A DNA stretch of 38,671 nt from Prevotella sp. (GTDB lineage: Bacteria > Bacteroidota > Bacteroidia > Bacteroidales > Muribaculaceae): positions 1 to 38,671 of the forward strand of contig JAMPIK010000021.1 of NCBI GenBank assembly GCA_023662865.1. Reading direction: 5' to 3'. The position numbers and the translations under genes were made by a program. Shown in pieces: positions 1-7,857 of this stretch; positions within the stretch are counted from its first letter, which is position 1, and each line of letters opens with the position of its first letter. The notes under the pieces were generated by a model. It had not been told where the DNA came from, ran no database searches, and saw only the letters and a program-made list of their open reading frames with translations.

Positions 1-52
1 AACGACCCCGAGATTACAAATCACGTGCTCTGGCCAACTGAGCTAAAGAGGC
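1..52 (-). tRNA. tRNA-Thr (UGU), partial at window edge
   Basis: Read on the minus strand, the gene begins at 52 with acceptor strand GCCTCTT, then TA, a D-arm with GCTCAGTTGG, and an anticodon loop TTTGTAA at 20-14 whose anticodon TGT (18-16) reads threonine ACA and related codons. The variable region and the start of the T-arm (GGGTCGTT) follow before the window ends, so the T-loop and 3' acceptor strand lie outside. It starts only 3 nt after the SRP RNA, so both probably come from one precursor, with RNase P cutting between them. The anticodon stem has an apparent U-U mismatch in the middle pair. Confidence 0.88.
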
Positions 53-55
53 AGA

Positions 56-153
56 CGGGCAAGCTGACTCCATCGCATCGCTCAACCTCTTACCCTTGCT
101 TCGGTCAAGACCTGGGGGAATTGGGAGGGAGCAAATCGTGAAGGACTTACCCG
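56..153 (-). ncRNA. ffs: Small bacterial signal recognition particle RNA (4.5S-like)
   Basis: This is the RNA core of the signal recognition particle, which binds Ffh and targets membrane proteins to FtsY and SecYEG. The two ends of a 98-nt stretch pair perfectly: the 5' end CGGGTAAG (153-146) with the 3' end CTTGCCCG (63-56), allowing one G-U. The apex has the conserved Ffh-binding elements: CAGG on the 5' side, a short hairpin GGT-CTTG-ACC, and GAAGCA on the 3' side. These match domain IV of small SRP RNAs. A strong Bacteroidetes-type promoter ends 4 nt upstream. The ends are set from the helix and could be off by a few bases. Confidence 0.82.
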
Positions 154-157
154 ACTG

Positions 158-188
158 CAAAATTACCGCTTTTTCTCTAACTGACAAA
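158..188 (-). promoter_or_regulatory. Promoter of SRP RNA and tRNA-Thr
   Basis: Read on the minus strand there is TTTG (188-185), a 19-nt spacer, and TAATTTTG (165-158). This fits the Bacteroidetes sigma-ABfr consensus TTTG-N19/21-TAnnTTTG exactly. Transcription should begin about 4-6 nt further on, right at the predicted SRP RNA 5' end. Confidence 0.8.
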
Positions 189-310
189 ATAATTTCTCAA
201 CAATATTTTAAAACCCATATACCCTTCCCTGTAAATCAAACAGTTGCAATAAAACATCTATTATTTTTAACACTTTCATCACTGCCATAATTCTTTAAAT
301 GGAGACTTTT

Positions 311-342
311 AAAAACAAAGCCGGAGAAACTTCCCCGGCTTT
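311..342 (-). terminator. Intrinsic terminator after the 365-1165 lipoprotein gene
   Basis: AAAGCCGG (342-335 on the minus strand) pairs with CCGGCTTT (324-317) around a short loop that can pair further. On the minus strand the stem is followed by GTTTTT (316-311). It lies 22 nt past the stop of the upstream lipoprotein gene and insulates it from the SRP RNA promoter. Confidence 0.8.
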
Positions 343-364
343 TATCATGTACATATTTTATGAA

Positions 365-1165
365 TTATAAACCTTTGTTTGCGAGATCTTGCAATAAGTA
401 ACGCTCCAAGTCATCAAAATTGATTATCGGTTCGTCCAAGATGATATTCGGTGCTAAATATTTGTTCAAATCCAAAGACTCGCCAAAGTATGCACGCATT
501 TTGGCAATCACATCTACAACAAGTTCTCTTTCAGTTTCATAACATAGATATTTACTGAAATCTATATCTTCTGTATCAATTCGTTGGTAAGTATCTACTT
601 CAGTACTAATTCCATCCTTCATCGGCTTTCCAAAACCCGGATTCATTGGATCTGCATACCAATAAGGACTTTCTCGTATCAACACCAATTCATTATCCGA
701 TATTTTTTTAACATCGCAATAACAATCACCTACTTTTAATTTCTTACCTTCATCATATAACGCAGCATTAGCTAAATACAATGTTGTCGGCGTTCCGGTT
801 AATTTACAATATATAGACCAGGGTTGAATTAATCTATGCGGACCATTTGCTAATGTAAACGTCTTCAATGGAACCATAATTTTACCTTCTTTAAAAACTA
901 TTAAATCAGGCAAAATTGGCTCTAAACCATAATAGCCTTTACCCATAATGTTCACATCTTTCCAATTGGTCCTTTCGTCTCTGTGATAGACAACCCATTT
1001 GTTACATTTGAAGGCTATAGCTTGTCCACTATTTGATATACGTGTAATCGCATCCTTTTTTTGTTCCATATTTTGTTCCGGCTCATCTTTGGTACATGAG
1101 GATATACCAATAGTTGCAAATATCACAACTATTACAAGCCATGCTGCATGAATGTACTTCTTCAT
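365..1165 (-). CDS. Lipoprotein of unknown function next to a broken C10 protease gene
   Basis: The 266-aa product begins with a lipoprotein signal peptide: a hydrophobic stretch at about residues 8-22 and lipobox ISSC, with Cys24 as the expected acylation site. The mature part is soluble and polar, with no repeat or enzyme motif that I recognise. It contains a CYCD element near the middle and a helical C-terminus. It starts 11 nt after the end of the broken C10 protease gene and shares its promoter. In Bacteroides fragilis, C10 proteases are encoded next to lipoprotein inhibitors, so an inhibitor or partner role is possible. That is inference from position only, as no propeptide-like similarity is visible. 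A terminator follows. The AT-richer base composition matches the protease gene and differs from the rest of the window. Confidence 0.75.
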   Translation of the reverse strand: MKKYIHAAWLVIVVIFATIGISSCTKDEPEQNMEQKKDAITRISNSGQAIAFKCNKWVVYHRDERTNWKDVNIMGKGYYGLEPILPDLIVFKEGKIMVPLKTFTLANGPHRLIQPWSIYCKLTGTPTTLYLANAALYDEGKKLKVGDCYCDVKKISDNELVLIRESPYWYADPMNPGFGKPMKDGISTEVDTYQRIDTEDIDFSKYLCYETERELVVDVIAKMRAYFGESLDLNKYLAPNIILDEPIINFDDLERYLLQDLANKGL

Positions 1166-1176
1166 ATCTGAATCTT

Positions 1177-2491
1177 TTATTTATTTGGCTTGAAGTCAGA
1201 CCAATAGGTTAGATTAATATATTTATAATCCTTATATGCTGGATTGTTCTTGCCTAAATCTATTTCATCATAGTTTTCTGTAACTGTTCCGGTTGATTGG
1301 CCATTAGGCACCGCAAAATACCCATTATTGTAGCCATACCAACCCCAAATGCAATGGAAAAGATGATAATAGACCGCATCAGTTTCTTCACGACCGGGAT
1401 TATATATTACACCCGGCCATTTCTCTTTATAGGACAAGTATCCATCCATAACCCACATATGTCCTGGATCTCCTTTTTCAGCATTTGCATCATCCCCACA
1501 TACAAGTATCGGACCATTTTTCAATGCATTTGATCCTGCACTATGGGTCAATTGCTTATTTTTTCCAATTGCTTGATAACCGAAAGAGCTGAAGTTGCTT
1601 ATAAGAGATGCGTTGGAGACTTTGGTAACATCAGTATTCCAAGCTGCATTAAGTTCATCACCCACATACTTGAACAGCATTGAAAGAGAGTAAGGACATT
1701 GAAAACCATAATTAGCTTCGGGATAATTTAGAATCGCATCCCAATCAATTGGAATTCCCTTAAAAGATGTTGGCCATTGATAATATGACATTATCTGTAC
1801 ACAGGCTAAAGGCACACATCCAACTTGACAGCGTTGACCTGTACTTAATGGGCCATTAGAGAAACAGCATAAATTGTATGGCATACCTTGTCCCCATCTA
1901 TTGGGATACTTCTTTAATTTTGGAGTAGTCTTTTAGAATATTGTTATGGTACGTTCACCAAAATCAGGCTTTATGAGACCGGGGTATGGATCGGGAAGAA
2001 ACAACGAATCTCCCGGATTAACATTGCCATCTCTAATTGAACGTGCTGCATCATTTTGATAATAAGCATACAGCATTTCCAGACCGGGATTTGTTGTGGA
2101 GTCTGACAAATTAAACTCTCCTTCCGAGGCGATTGCATAGACAGGCTGACTTCTGACATCTGCGCCTAATACGGCAAACCCCATATCGTCATCATAGTTC
2201 ACCACATAGAGCAGAGTGTCAGTTGCTCCACTTCTTGTGTTTGGTTCCGTCACATATTTGACATTCCGGATGGTACGGGATTTTCTTGTGGGAGATATCT
2301 CAATATCACCCATGATTTTATCTGCAACAGATAACGCATCATCCAAACTGACACGATAAGGGTTGCCGGACTGTACTTGTTCCCCGGTGTTTGGGGTCTC
2401 ATTGGTCATGTCATACATGACATCGTCTTTGCTGCACCCTGTAATTAGGACTGCCGCAGCCGAGATAAAATAAGATTAATAAATTTTTCAT
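1177..2491 (-). pseudogene. C10 family cysteine protease (streptopain/SpeB-like) lipoprotein, broken by a frameshift and an in-frame stop
   Basis: Three collinear pieces make one protease. An ATG at 2491 opens a signal peptide n-region (MKNLLILF). One extra T in the TTTT run at 2470-2467 then shifts the frame; removing one T joins it to an h-region and lipobox LITGC. The propeptide runs to residue F before an in-frame TAA at 1935-1933. Reading on in the same frame gives 16 further codons and then the catalytic domain (from 1884 on). That domain keeps the Cys motif GCVPLA (Cys codon 1818-1816), the His motif GHMWVMDGY and the family's HCIWGWYGYNNGYF segment. A promoter remains intact upstream. 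With two lesions this is most likely a recent pseudogene. A protein made only from the internal ATG at 1884 would lack signal and propeptide. Confidence 0.85.
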
Positions 2492-2534
2492 TGGTAAATT
2501 TTTTACGTTATTGGTTTGGTGAAATCTTCAATCG

Positions 2535-2566
2535 CAAAATTATAGATAATATTTTTTAAATGCAAA
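2535..2566 (-). promoter_or_regulatory. Promoter of the C10 protease/lipoprotein pair
   Basis: Read on the minus strand there is TTTG (2566-2563), a 20-nt spacer, and TAATTTTG (2542-2535), a full match to the Bacteroidetes consensus. The expected start near 2530 leaves about 40 nt before the ATG at 2491. The promoter is intact although the first gene it serves is broken. Confidence 0.72.
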
Positions 2567-2804
2567 TATTTTAGCTTTTTAATTTTATATTTTACAACAT
2601 ATTTTTACTTTTTTTAAGATTACGGCATTGAATATATAGGTAAAAGACAGCAATTTAAGTTTTAATATGAAAGAACTTATGCATTTTTTATCTTCAATCT
2701 GCACCGAAGCCTTGACTTTTTAATTTATTTTTTGTAACTTTGCATTTTGGTAAAACATTTTGCAATACACCCACAAGTTTATCCTTGACTCTAACTTCCG
2801 CTTT
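2567..2804 (+). promoter_or_regulatory. AT-rich spacer with the bioB promoter at 2711-2742
   Basis: The stretch between the two divergent units is very AT-rich and holds no open reading frame or RNA that I can support. On the plus strand TAACTTTG (2735-2742) is a full match to the -7 element. CTTG (2711-2714), 20 nt upstream, is a one-mismatch -33 element. Transcription from about 2747 would give a leader near 58 nt before the ATG at 2805. Confidence 0.68.
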
Positions 2805-3782
2805 ATGAGCAGTTTAAATTCTAATGACTTGCAGCAATTAACCAATAAGGTATTAGCCGGTTACTCTGTCAGCAAACAGGATGCTCTCCTTTTGGCTGAA
2901 TATCCCGACTTGGACGAACTGTGCGACTGTGCCAACAAAATAACTCGAAAATTGTGCGGCAACCGCGTTGACTCTTGCTCTATTGTCAATGCTCGCTCCG
3001 GTATGTGCGGCGAAGACTGCAAATGGTGCGCACAGGCCACTCGCCACCACTCCGACTGTCTGGTGTACAACCATATTGACGAGGAAGAAGTGATGCGAGC
3101 GGCGGCCATGAACCAACAGCAAGGCATTCAGCGTTTCTCTTTGGTGACAAGCGGACGGCGCGTCTCCGACAAGGATATGCCGATTTTCCTCAATATGTAC
3201 AAGCGTTTGGCAAAGGAAACCGACCTCTACTTGTGCGCTTCAATGGGTTTGCTGTCCGACCGGCAGATGCAAGAGCTGGTAAATTGCGGTGTGAAGCGTT
3301 ACCATTGCAATCTTGAGACCTGCGAAGAGTTCTTCCCCACCCTTTGCACAAGCCACACCCCGGCCGACAAAAAGGCCGCCATACGCGCTGCTCGCAGAGC
3401 CGGTATGCAGGTATGCTCCGGCGGCATAATAGGCATGGGCGAAAGCATGGAGCAACGCATCTCTTTGGCTCTTGAATTGCGCGAACTTGATGTGGACTCC
3501 GTGCCGGTAAACATTCTCAATCCCATAAAGGGAACTCCTTTGGAAAGCACTCCCCTGATTGGGGAAGATGAAGTAATCCGCACCATGGCAATTTTCCGTT
3601 TCATTCTCCCGGACAAGACAATACGCTTTGCCGGCGGTCGCGCTCGCATGAGTCAGGCCTCAAACGAAAGAATGCTCACCGGCGGGGTAAACGGCATACT
3701 CATGGGCGATATGCTCACCTCGGTGGGCAACAGTGTGGCGGAAGACAAAGCCACCGTATGCAAACTCGGTCTTTCCATTTAA
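2805..3782 (+). CDS. bioB: Biotin synthase
   Basis: A radical-SAM enzyme that inserts sulfur into dethiobiotin to make biotin, the last step of the pathway. The 4Fe-4S motif CxxxCxxC is seen as C68-GED-C72-KW-C75. The conserved family segments YHCNLET, GGIIGMGE, VPVNILNPIKGTP and FAGGRA follow in order. The length of 325 aa is normal. An in-frame TTG at 2760 would add 15 residues but would start almost at the predicted transcription start, so the ATG at 2805 is preferred. It is the first gene of a plus-strand run, and the next gene starts 27 nt after its stop. No other biotin genes are in the window. Confidence 0.95.
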   Translation: MSSLNSNDLQQLTNKVLAGYSVSKQDALLLAEYPDLDELCDCANKITRKLCGNRVDSCSIVNARSGMCGEDCKWCAQATRHHSDCLVYNHIDEEEVMRAAAMNQQQGIQRFSLVTSGRRVSDKDMPIFLNMYKRLAKETDLYLCASMGLLSDRQMQELVNCGVKRYHCNLETCEEFFPTLCTSHTPADKKAAIRAARRAGMQVCSGGIIGMGESMEQRISLALELRELDVDSVPVNILNPIKGTPLESTPLIGEDEVIRTMAIFRFILPDKTIRFAGGRARMSQASNERMLTGGVNGILMGDMLTSVGNSVAEDKATVCKLGLSI

Positions 3783-3809
3783 TTACGCCCCAAGCAAAAA
3801 CACACGACT

Positions 3810-5666
3810 ATGCAAAAAAACACAAGCAACTACCTGGTAACTCAACTCTACCGCCAAGCAGAGACTTTCCGTCATCGTGAGTTCTACCGCGCAAAGCCTT
3901 ACGGCAGCGACAAATGGGAGTCTACCTCTTGGGCTGATTTCTTCAAGTATGTAAAGCGCGCCGGCAGGGCGCTCTATAAGCTCGGTGCGCAAGTGCAGGA
4001 CAAGGCTGTGTTGTGTTCTTTCAACTGCCCGGAGCTGCTCATCGCCGAATACGGCTGCTTCATAAACCGCATGATTACCGTGCCGATTTATTCTTACAGC
4101 TCGGCATCTCAGTTTGCTTATATCACCGAGCAAAGCGAGGCCTCTTTCATCTTTGTCGGCGGCGGCGGCCAATACGAGCTCGCCATGAAATTTTGCAAAG
4201 ACCACCCCGGAGCAATTAAAGCAATCATTATTTTAGACAACAAACAGCCCAAATCCACCCCGGAAGGTATCACCGTGCTGCTCTGGAAAGATTTCCTCGA
4301 TTTGGGCGATGACCATGAAATCAAGCAATTCTGTCTGGACCGCTTTCACACAAGCGTGTCCTCGGACATTGCCTCGATTATATATACCTCCGGCACTACC
4401 GGAACTCCCAAAGGTGTGATTATGACTCACTTCATGTTTGAGAGTCAAATAAAAGACCATATCAAACGCTTCCCGGTTTTGCAAGAGGGACAGATTTCCC
4501 TTTCCTTTTTGCCAATGAGCCACATATTCGAAAAGTCCTGGCTGTTCTTCTGCGTTTCCAAAGGCTTGCGTGTGGCTTTCAACCGCGATCCCAGGCATAT
4601 AGAAACCACGCTCAAAGAAATTCAACCGGACGTAATGTGCTGTGTACCTCGCTTTTGGGACAAAGTATATGCCGGAATAATGCAGCGGTGCGACAGAATG
4701 AACGGTCTGCAGAGAATGCTCGTGAAAAGAGCAATCAACGTTGGAGCCAAGGTAAACATAAAATATCGCCGCACGGAACGACCCGTGCCTCCCCTGCTGC
4801 AGAAAGAGTATAATATGTGGGACAAACGCCTGTTCAGCATTGCTCGCCGCAAAATCGGAATCTCAAACGGCGTATTCTTTCCAACTGCCGGCTCAACTCT
4901 CTCCGATAAGGTTGCTCACTTTATGCGTGCAATCGGCATCAAACTCGTTTACGGTTACGGCATGACAGAGACTACAGCTACCGTGAGCTGCTATCCGAAA
5001 TACGGTTTTGAAATCGGAACTGTGGGTAAACCCCTCTCTTGCGTGCAGATAAAAATTGACAACTCCGGCGAAATTTTGCTCAAAGGACCGACTATCACTC
5101 CCGGTTATTACAAAAACGACAAAGCAAACGCAGAAGCTTTCACCCCCGATGGCTGGTTTAAGACGGGCGATGCCGGTTTCCTCGACAACAACGGCTCGCT
5201 CATTCTCTCCACTCGCAAAAAGGACCTCATCAAAACCTCCACCGGCAAATTTGTATCGCCTCAGGCATCTGAAAGCCTTTTGGCCTCAAACCGTTATATT
5301 GATGAGGTGGCTGTCGTAGGTGAAGGTAAAAAATATATTTCAGCCCTGGTTGTGCCTAACTTCGGATATTTGGAGCAATGGGCCGATGAGAACAAAATTC
5401 CGTATAATTCTCGCGAAGAACTGTGTGCCAACCCCAAAGTGCAGGAGTTCATGCTCTCCGAAATGCACGAGGCGCAAGAAGACATGGCCGACTATGAGAA
5501 GGTGAAGAAAATCACCTTGCTTGTAGATCATTTTTCCGCCGAAAAGGGCGAGGTTACAAATACAATGAAGATACGCCGAGCCGTAATCTCAAACAATTAC
5601 GCTCACCACATATCTAAAATGTACCCGGAAGAAATTCCGGACATTGACATTCACAACATGAAATAA
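3810..5666 (+). CDS. Long-chain fatty acid-CoA ligase (AMP-forming)
   Basis: A 618-aa adenylate-forming enzyme that activates fatty acids as acyl-AMP and then acyl-CoA at the inner face of the membrane. The family motifs appear in order: the P-loop YTSGTTGTPKG (about residues 191-201), the substrate-site motif YGYGMTETTA in the middle, the hinge region GWFKTGDAGFLDNNG, and the C-terminal RKKDLIKTSTGKFVSP with the conserved lysine. The length suits the eukaryote-like FadD15/ACSL branch common in Bacteroidetes rather than E. coli FadD. It lies between bioB (27 nt) and prfB (29 nt), so it is probably cotranscribed. Substrate chain length cannot be told from the sequence. Confidence 0.92.
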   Translation: MQKNTSNYLVTQLYRQAETFRHREFYRAKPYGSDKWESTSWADFFKYVKRAGRALYKLGAQVQDKAVLCSFNCPELLIAEYGCFINRMITVPIYSYSSASQFAYITEQSEASFIFVGGGGQYELAMKFCKDHPGAIKAIIILDNKQPKSTPEGITVLLWKDFLDLGDDHEIKQFCLDRFHTSVSSDIASIIYTSGTTGTPKGVIMTHFMFESQIKDHIKRFPVLQEGQISLSFLPMSHIFEKSWLFFCVSKGLRVAFNRDPRHIETTLKEIQPDVMCCVPRFWDKVYAGIMQRCDRMNGLQRMLVKRAINVGAKVNIKYRRTERPVPPLLQKEYNMWDKRLFSIARRKIGISNGVFFPTAGSTLSDKVAHFMRAIGIKLVYGYGMTETTATVSCYPKYGFEIGTVGKPLSCVQIKIDNSGEILLKGPTITPGYYKNDKANAEAFTPDGWFKTGDAGFLDNNGSLILSTRKKDLIKTSTGKFVSPQASESLLASNRYIDEVAVVGEGKKYISALVVPNFGYLEQWADENKIPYNSREELCANPKVQEFMLSEMHEAQEDMADYEKVKKITLLVDHFSAEKGEVTNTMKIRRAVISNNYAHHISKMYPEEIPDIDIHNMK

Positions 5667-5695
5667 TCATGTCGCAAGAAAGAATTTGATTTTAC

Positions 5696-6811
5696 ATGAT
5701 AACCCAAGAACAACTTAAAGACATTGGTTTACGCATCGAGGCCCTGAAACGCTACCTCGATATTGACAGTAAAAAAATACAGGTGGAGGAAGAAGAACTC
5801 CGCACTCATGTACCCGATTTTTGGAACGACCAAAAGGCCGCCGAAATCCAAATGCGCAAAATCAAGGAATTGCGCTTTTGGATTGAAAACTATGAGGCTT
5901 TGGCCAAACAATACGAGGAGCTGCAACTCGCTTTCGACTTCGTGAAAGATGAGTTGGTAACCGAAGAGGAAGTTGATGCACAATACACTGCCGTCCTTGC
6001 CGAAACCGAACGTCTTGAACTGCGTAATATGCTTCGCCGCGAAGAAGACAAACTCGGTGTGGTGCTTAAAATAAACTCCGGTGCCGGCGGCACCGAAAGC
6101 CAGGACTGGGCTTCAATGCTTATGCGTATGTATTTGCGTTGGGCGGAGAAACATGGTTATAAAACGTCTGTTGCTCAACTTCTTGAGGGTGATGATGCCG
6201 GCATCAAATCCTGCACAATAAACATTGAGGGCGACTATGTCTATGGCTATCTCAAAAGCGAAAACGGTGTGCACCGCCTCGTGCGTGTAAGCCCGTACAA
6301 CGCGCAAGGCAAACGCATGACCTCTTTTGCCTCGGTATTCGTCACTCCGCTTGTTGACGACACCATTGAGATTACAATTTCGCAGGCTGCACTCTCTTGG
6401 GACACTTTCCGCTCCGGCGGTGCCGGCGGTCAGAATGTGAACAAGGTGGAGTCCGGCGTGCGTCTGCGTTATCAGTACAAAGACCCGTATACCGGTGAGG
6501 AAGAGGAAATTCTCATTGAGAACACCGAGACTCGCGACCAGCCCAAGAATAAGGAAAACGCTCTGCGTCATCTGCGTTCAATACTTTATGAAAAGGAAAT
6601 GAACCATCGCCTTGCCGAACAAGCAAAAATCGAAGCCGGCAAGAAGAAAATTGAATGGGGCAGCCAGATTCGTTCTTACGTATTTGACGACCGACGCGTT
6701 AAAGACCACCGCACCGGGCATCAAACAAGTGATGTAAACGGCGTAATGGACGGCGACATCGATGACTTTATCAAGGCATACCTCATGGAGTTTGCCGCAA
6801 CCCTCGACTGA
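5696..6811 (+). CDS. prfB: Peptide chain release factor 2, without the programmed frameshift
   Basis: RF2 recognises UGA and UAA stop codons and triggers peptide release. The GGQ motif is at residues 244-246 (RSGGAGGQN), and the surrounding RF domain is complete over 371 aa. The stop-codon recognition tripeptide, SPF in E. coli, reads SPY (residues 199-201), flanked by the conserved HRLVR and RMTSFAS. In E. coli the sequence CUU UGA C near codon 25 forces a +1 frameshift that autoregulates RF2. Here the matching place (Y20-L21-D22, 5753-5761) reads TAC CTC GAT in one open frame, so that control is absent. It ends in TGA, and the next ATG starts 1 nt later. Confidence 0.95.
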   Translation: MITQEQLKDIGLRIEALKRYLDIDSKKIQVEEEELRTHVPDFWNDQKAAEIQMRKIKELRFWIENYEALAKQYEELQLAFDFVKDELVTEEEVDAQYTAVLAETERLELRNMLRREEDKLGVVLKINSGAGGTESQDWASMLMRMYLRWAEKHGYKTSVAQLLEGDDAGIKSCTINIEGDYVYGYLKSENGVHRLVRVSPYNAQGKRMTSFASVFVTPLVDDTIEITISQAALSWDTFRSGGAGGQNVNKVESGVRLRYQYKDPYTGEEEEILIENTETRDQPKNKENALRHLRSILYEKEMNHRLAEQAKIEAGKKKIEWGSQIRSYVFDDRRVKDHRTGHQTSDVNGVMDGDIDDFIKAYLMEFAATLD

Positions 6812-6812
6812 G

Positions 6813-7853
6813 ATGAATACACGGTTTGAGCCAATATTAATCAACGAAAAAAGCTCTGTAAAGGAAGCTCTCAAGCGCATCAATTCGCTCCGCGGGCTTC
6901 CCCTGACTCTCTTTGTCACCGACGATGAAGGGACACTTGTCGGCACTCTCACCGATGGAGATATTCGTCGGGGTCTGCTTGCCGAGGCTTTGCTCTCCGA
7001 TAGTGTGGCCAAAGTGATGTACAAGCAATTTCGTTTCCTCCGGCGAGGCGATGAAGATGCCGCCCGGCATTTCCGGAAAGCGCGCGAATTAAATCTTTCC
7101 GTGCTTCCGGTAATTGACGATTGCGGCAAAATACTTGACGTCATTGACTTGCGCCACACCTCCGCCATGCTGCCGCTCGATGCGGTGCTTATGGCCGGAG
7201 GCCGAGGCGAAAGGCTCCGCCCTCTCACCGAAAATGTGCCCAAACCGCTCCTCCCGGTAGGCGGAAAGCCCATTATAGACTATAATGTGGAAGCGTTGCG
7301 CCGTTGCGGTATAAGCAACATATTCGTTACCGTAAATTATCTACACTCGCAAATAGAAGACCATTTTGCCAATAGCGAAGACTTCAACACGGTGAAGTGT
7401 GTTCTTGAACCCGCTCCTCTCGGCACCTTCGGCTCAATCGGGCTCGTCAATGGCCTCAAACACCGCAACGTGTTGGTAATGAACTCCGACCTGCTCACCT
7501 CAATCAATTTTGAGGAAATGTACGAACATCACCTCAACACCGAGGCGGCTCTTACTATGGCTGTCACTAGCTACACCGTGAGTGTACCTTACGCAATTGT
7601 GCGCACCCATGCCGACCGAGTGGAAAGTTTTCAGGAGAAACCGACATACAACTTTTTCGCAAATGCCGGCATTTATATAGTAAATCGAGATTTGCTCGCT
7701 TCCGTCACCGGTAAAGAAAGAGTAGATGCCACAGATTTTATCGACTCCCTGTTGGCAGCCGGGCAGAAAGTGGCATACTTCCCGATTAACGGCACATGGA
7801 TTGATATCGGCTCTCCCGATGACTACGCCATGGCTTGCAGTAAAATGAAATAA
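6813..7853 (+). CDS. ptmE: CBS-domain sugar-1-phosphate nucleotidyltransferase, PtmE-like
   Basis: A 346-aa two-part protein. Residues 1 to about 115 form a CBS-domain pair ([22 protein letters not shown], then [16 protein letters not shown]). From about residue 121 there is a nucleotidyltransferase with signature [14 protein letters not shown]...[11 protein letters not shown] and a later VMNSDLL metal site. This architecture is that of PtmE, the GDP-glucosamine-forming guanylyltransferase of Campylobacter legionaminic acid synthesis, and of related HddC-like enzymes. legB, legI, legG and legF lie about 18 kb downstream, which supports the assignment, but other sugar nucleotides are possible. 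The ATG at 6813 starts 1 nt after the prfB stop; an upstream ATG at 6762 lies inside prfB and is unlikely. It ends 4 nt before obgE. Confidence 0.72.
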   Translation: MNTRFEPILINEKSSVKEALKRINSLRGLPLTLFVTDDEGTLVGTLTDGDIRRGLLAEALLSDSVAKVMYKQFRFLRRGDEDAARHFRKARELNLSVLPVIDDCGKILDVIDLRHTSAMLPLDAVLMAGGRGERLRPLTENVPKPLLPVGGKPIIDYNVEALRRCGISNIFVTVNYLHSQIEDHFANSEDFNTVKCVLEPAPLGTFGSIGLVNGLKHRNVLVMNSDLLTSINFEEMYEHHLNTEAALTMAVTSYTVSVPYAIVRTHADRVESFQEKPTYNFFANAGIYIVNRDLLASVTGKERVDATDFIDSLLAAGQKVAYFPINGTWIDIGSPDDYAMACSKMK

Positions 7854-7857
7854 GATT

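Noticed and set aside
1177..2418. Two separate small genes (a 161-aa and a 235-aa protein) at the C10 protease locus.
   Set aside because: The frame is the same on both sides of the TAA at 1933-1935, and the pieces match propeptide and catalytic domain of one family, so one broken gene explains them better.
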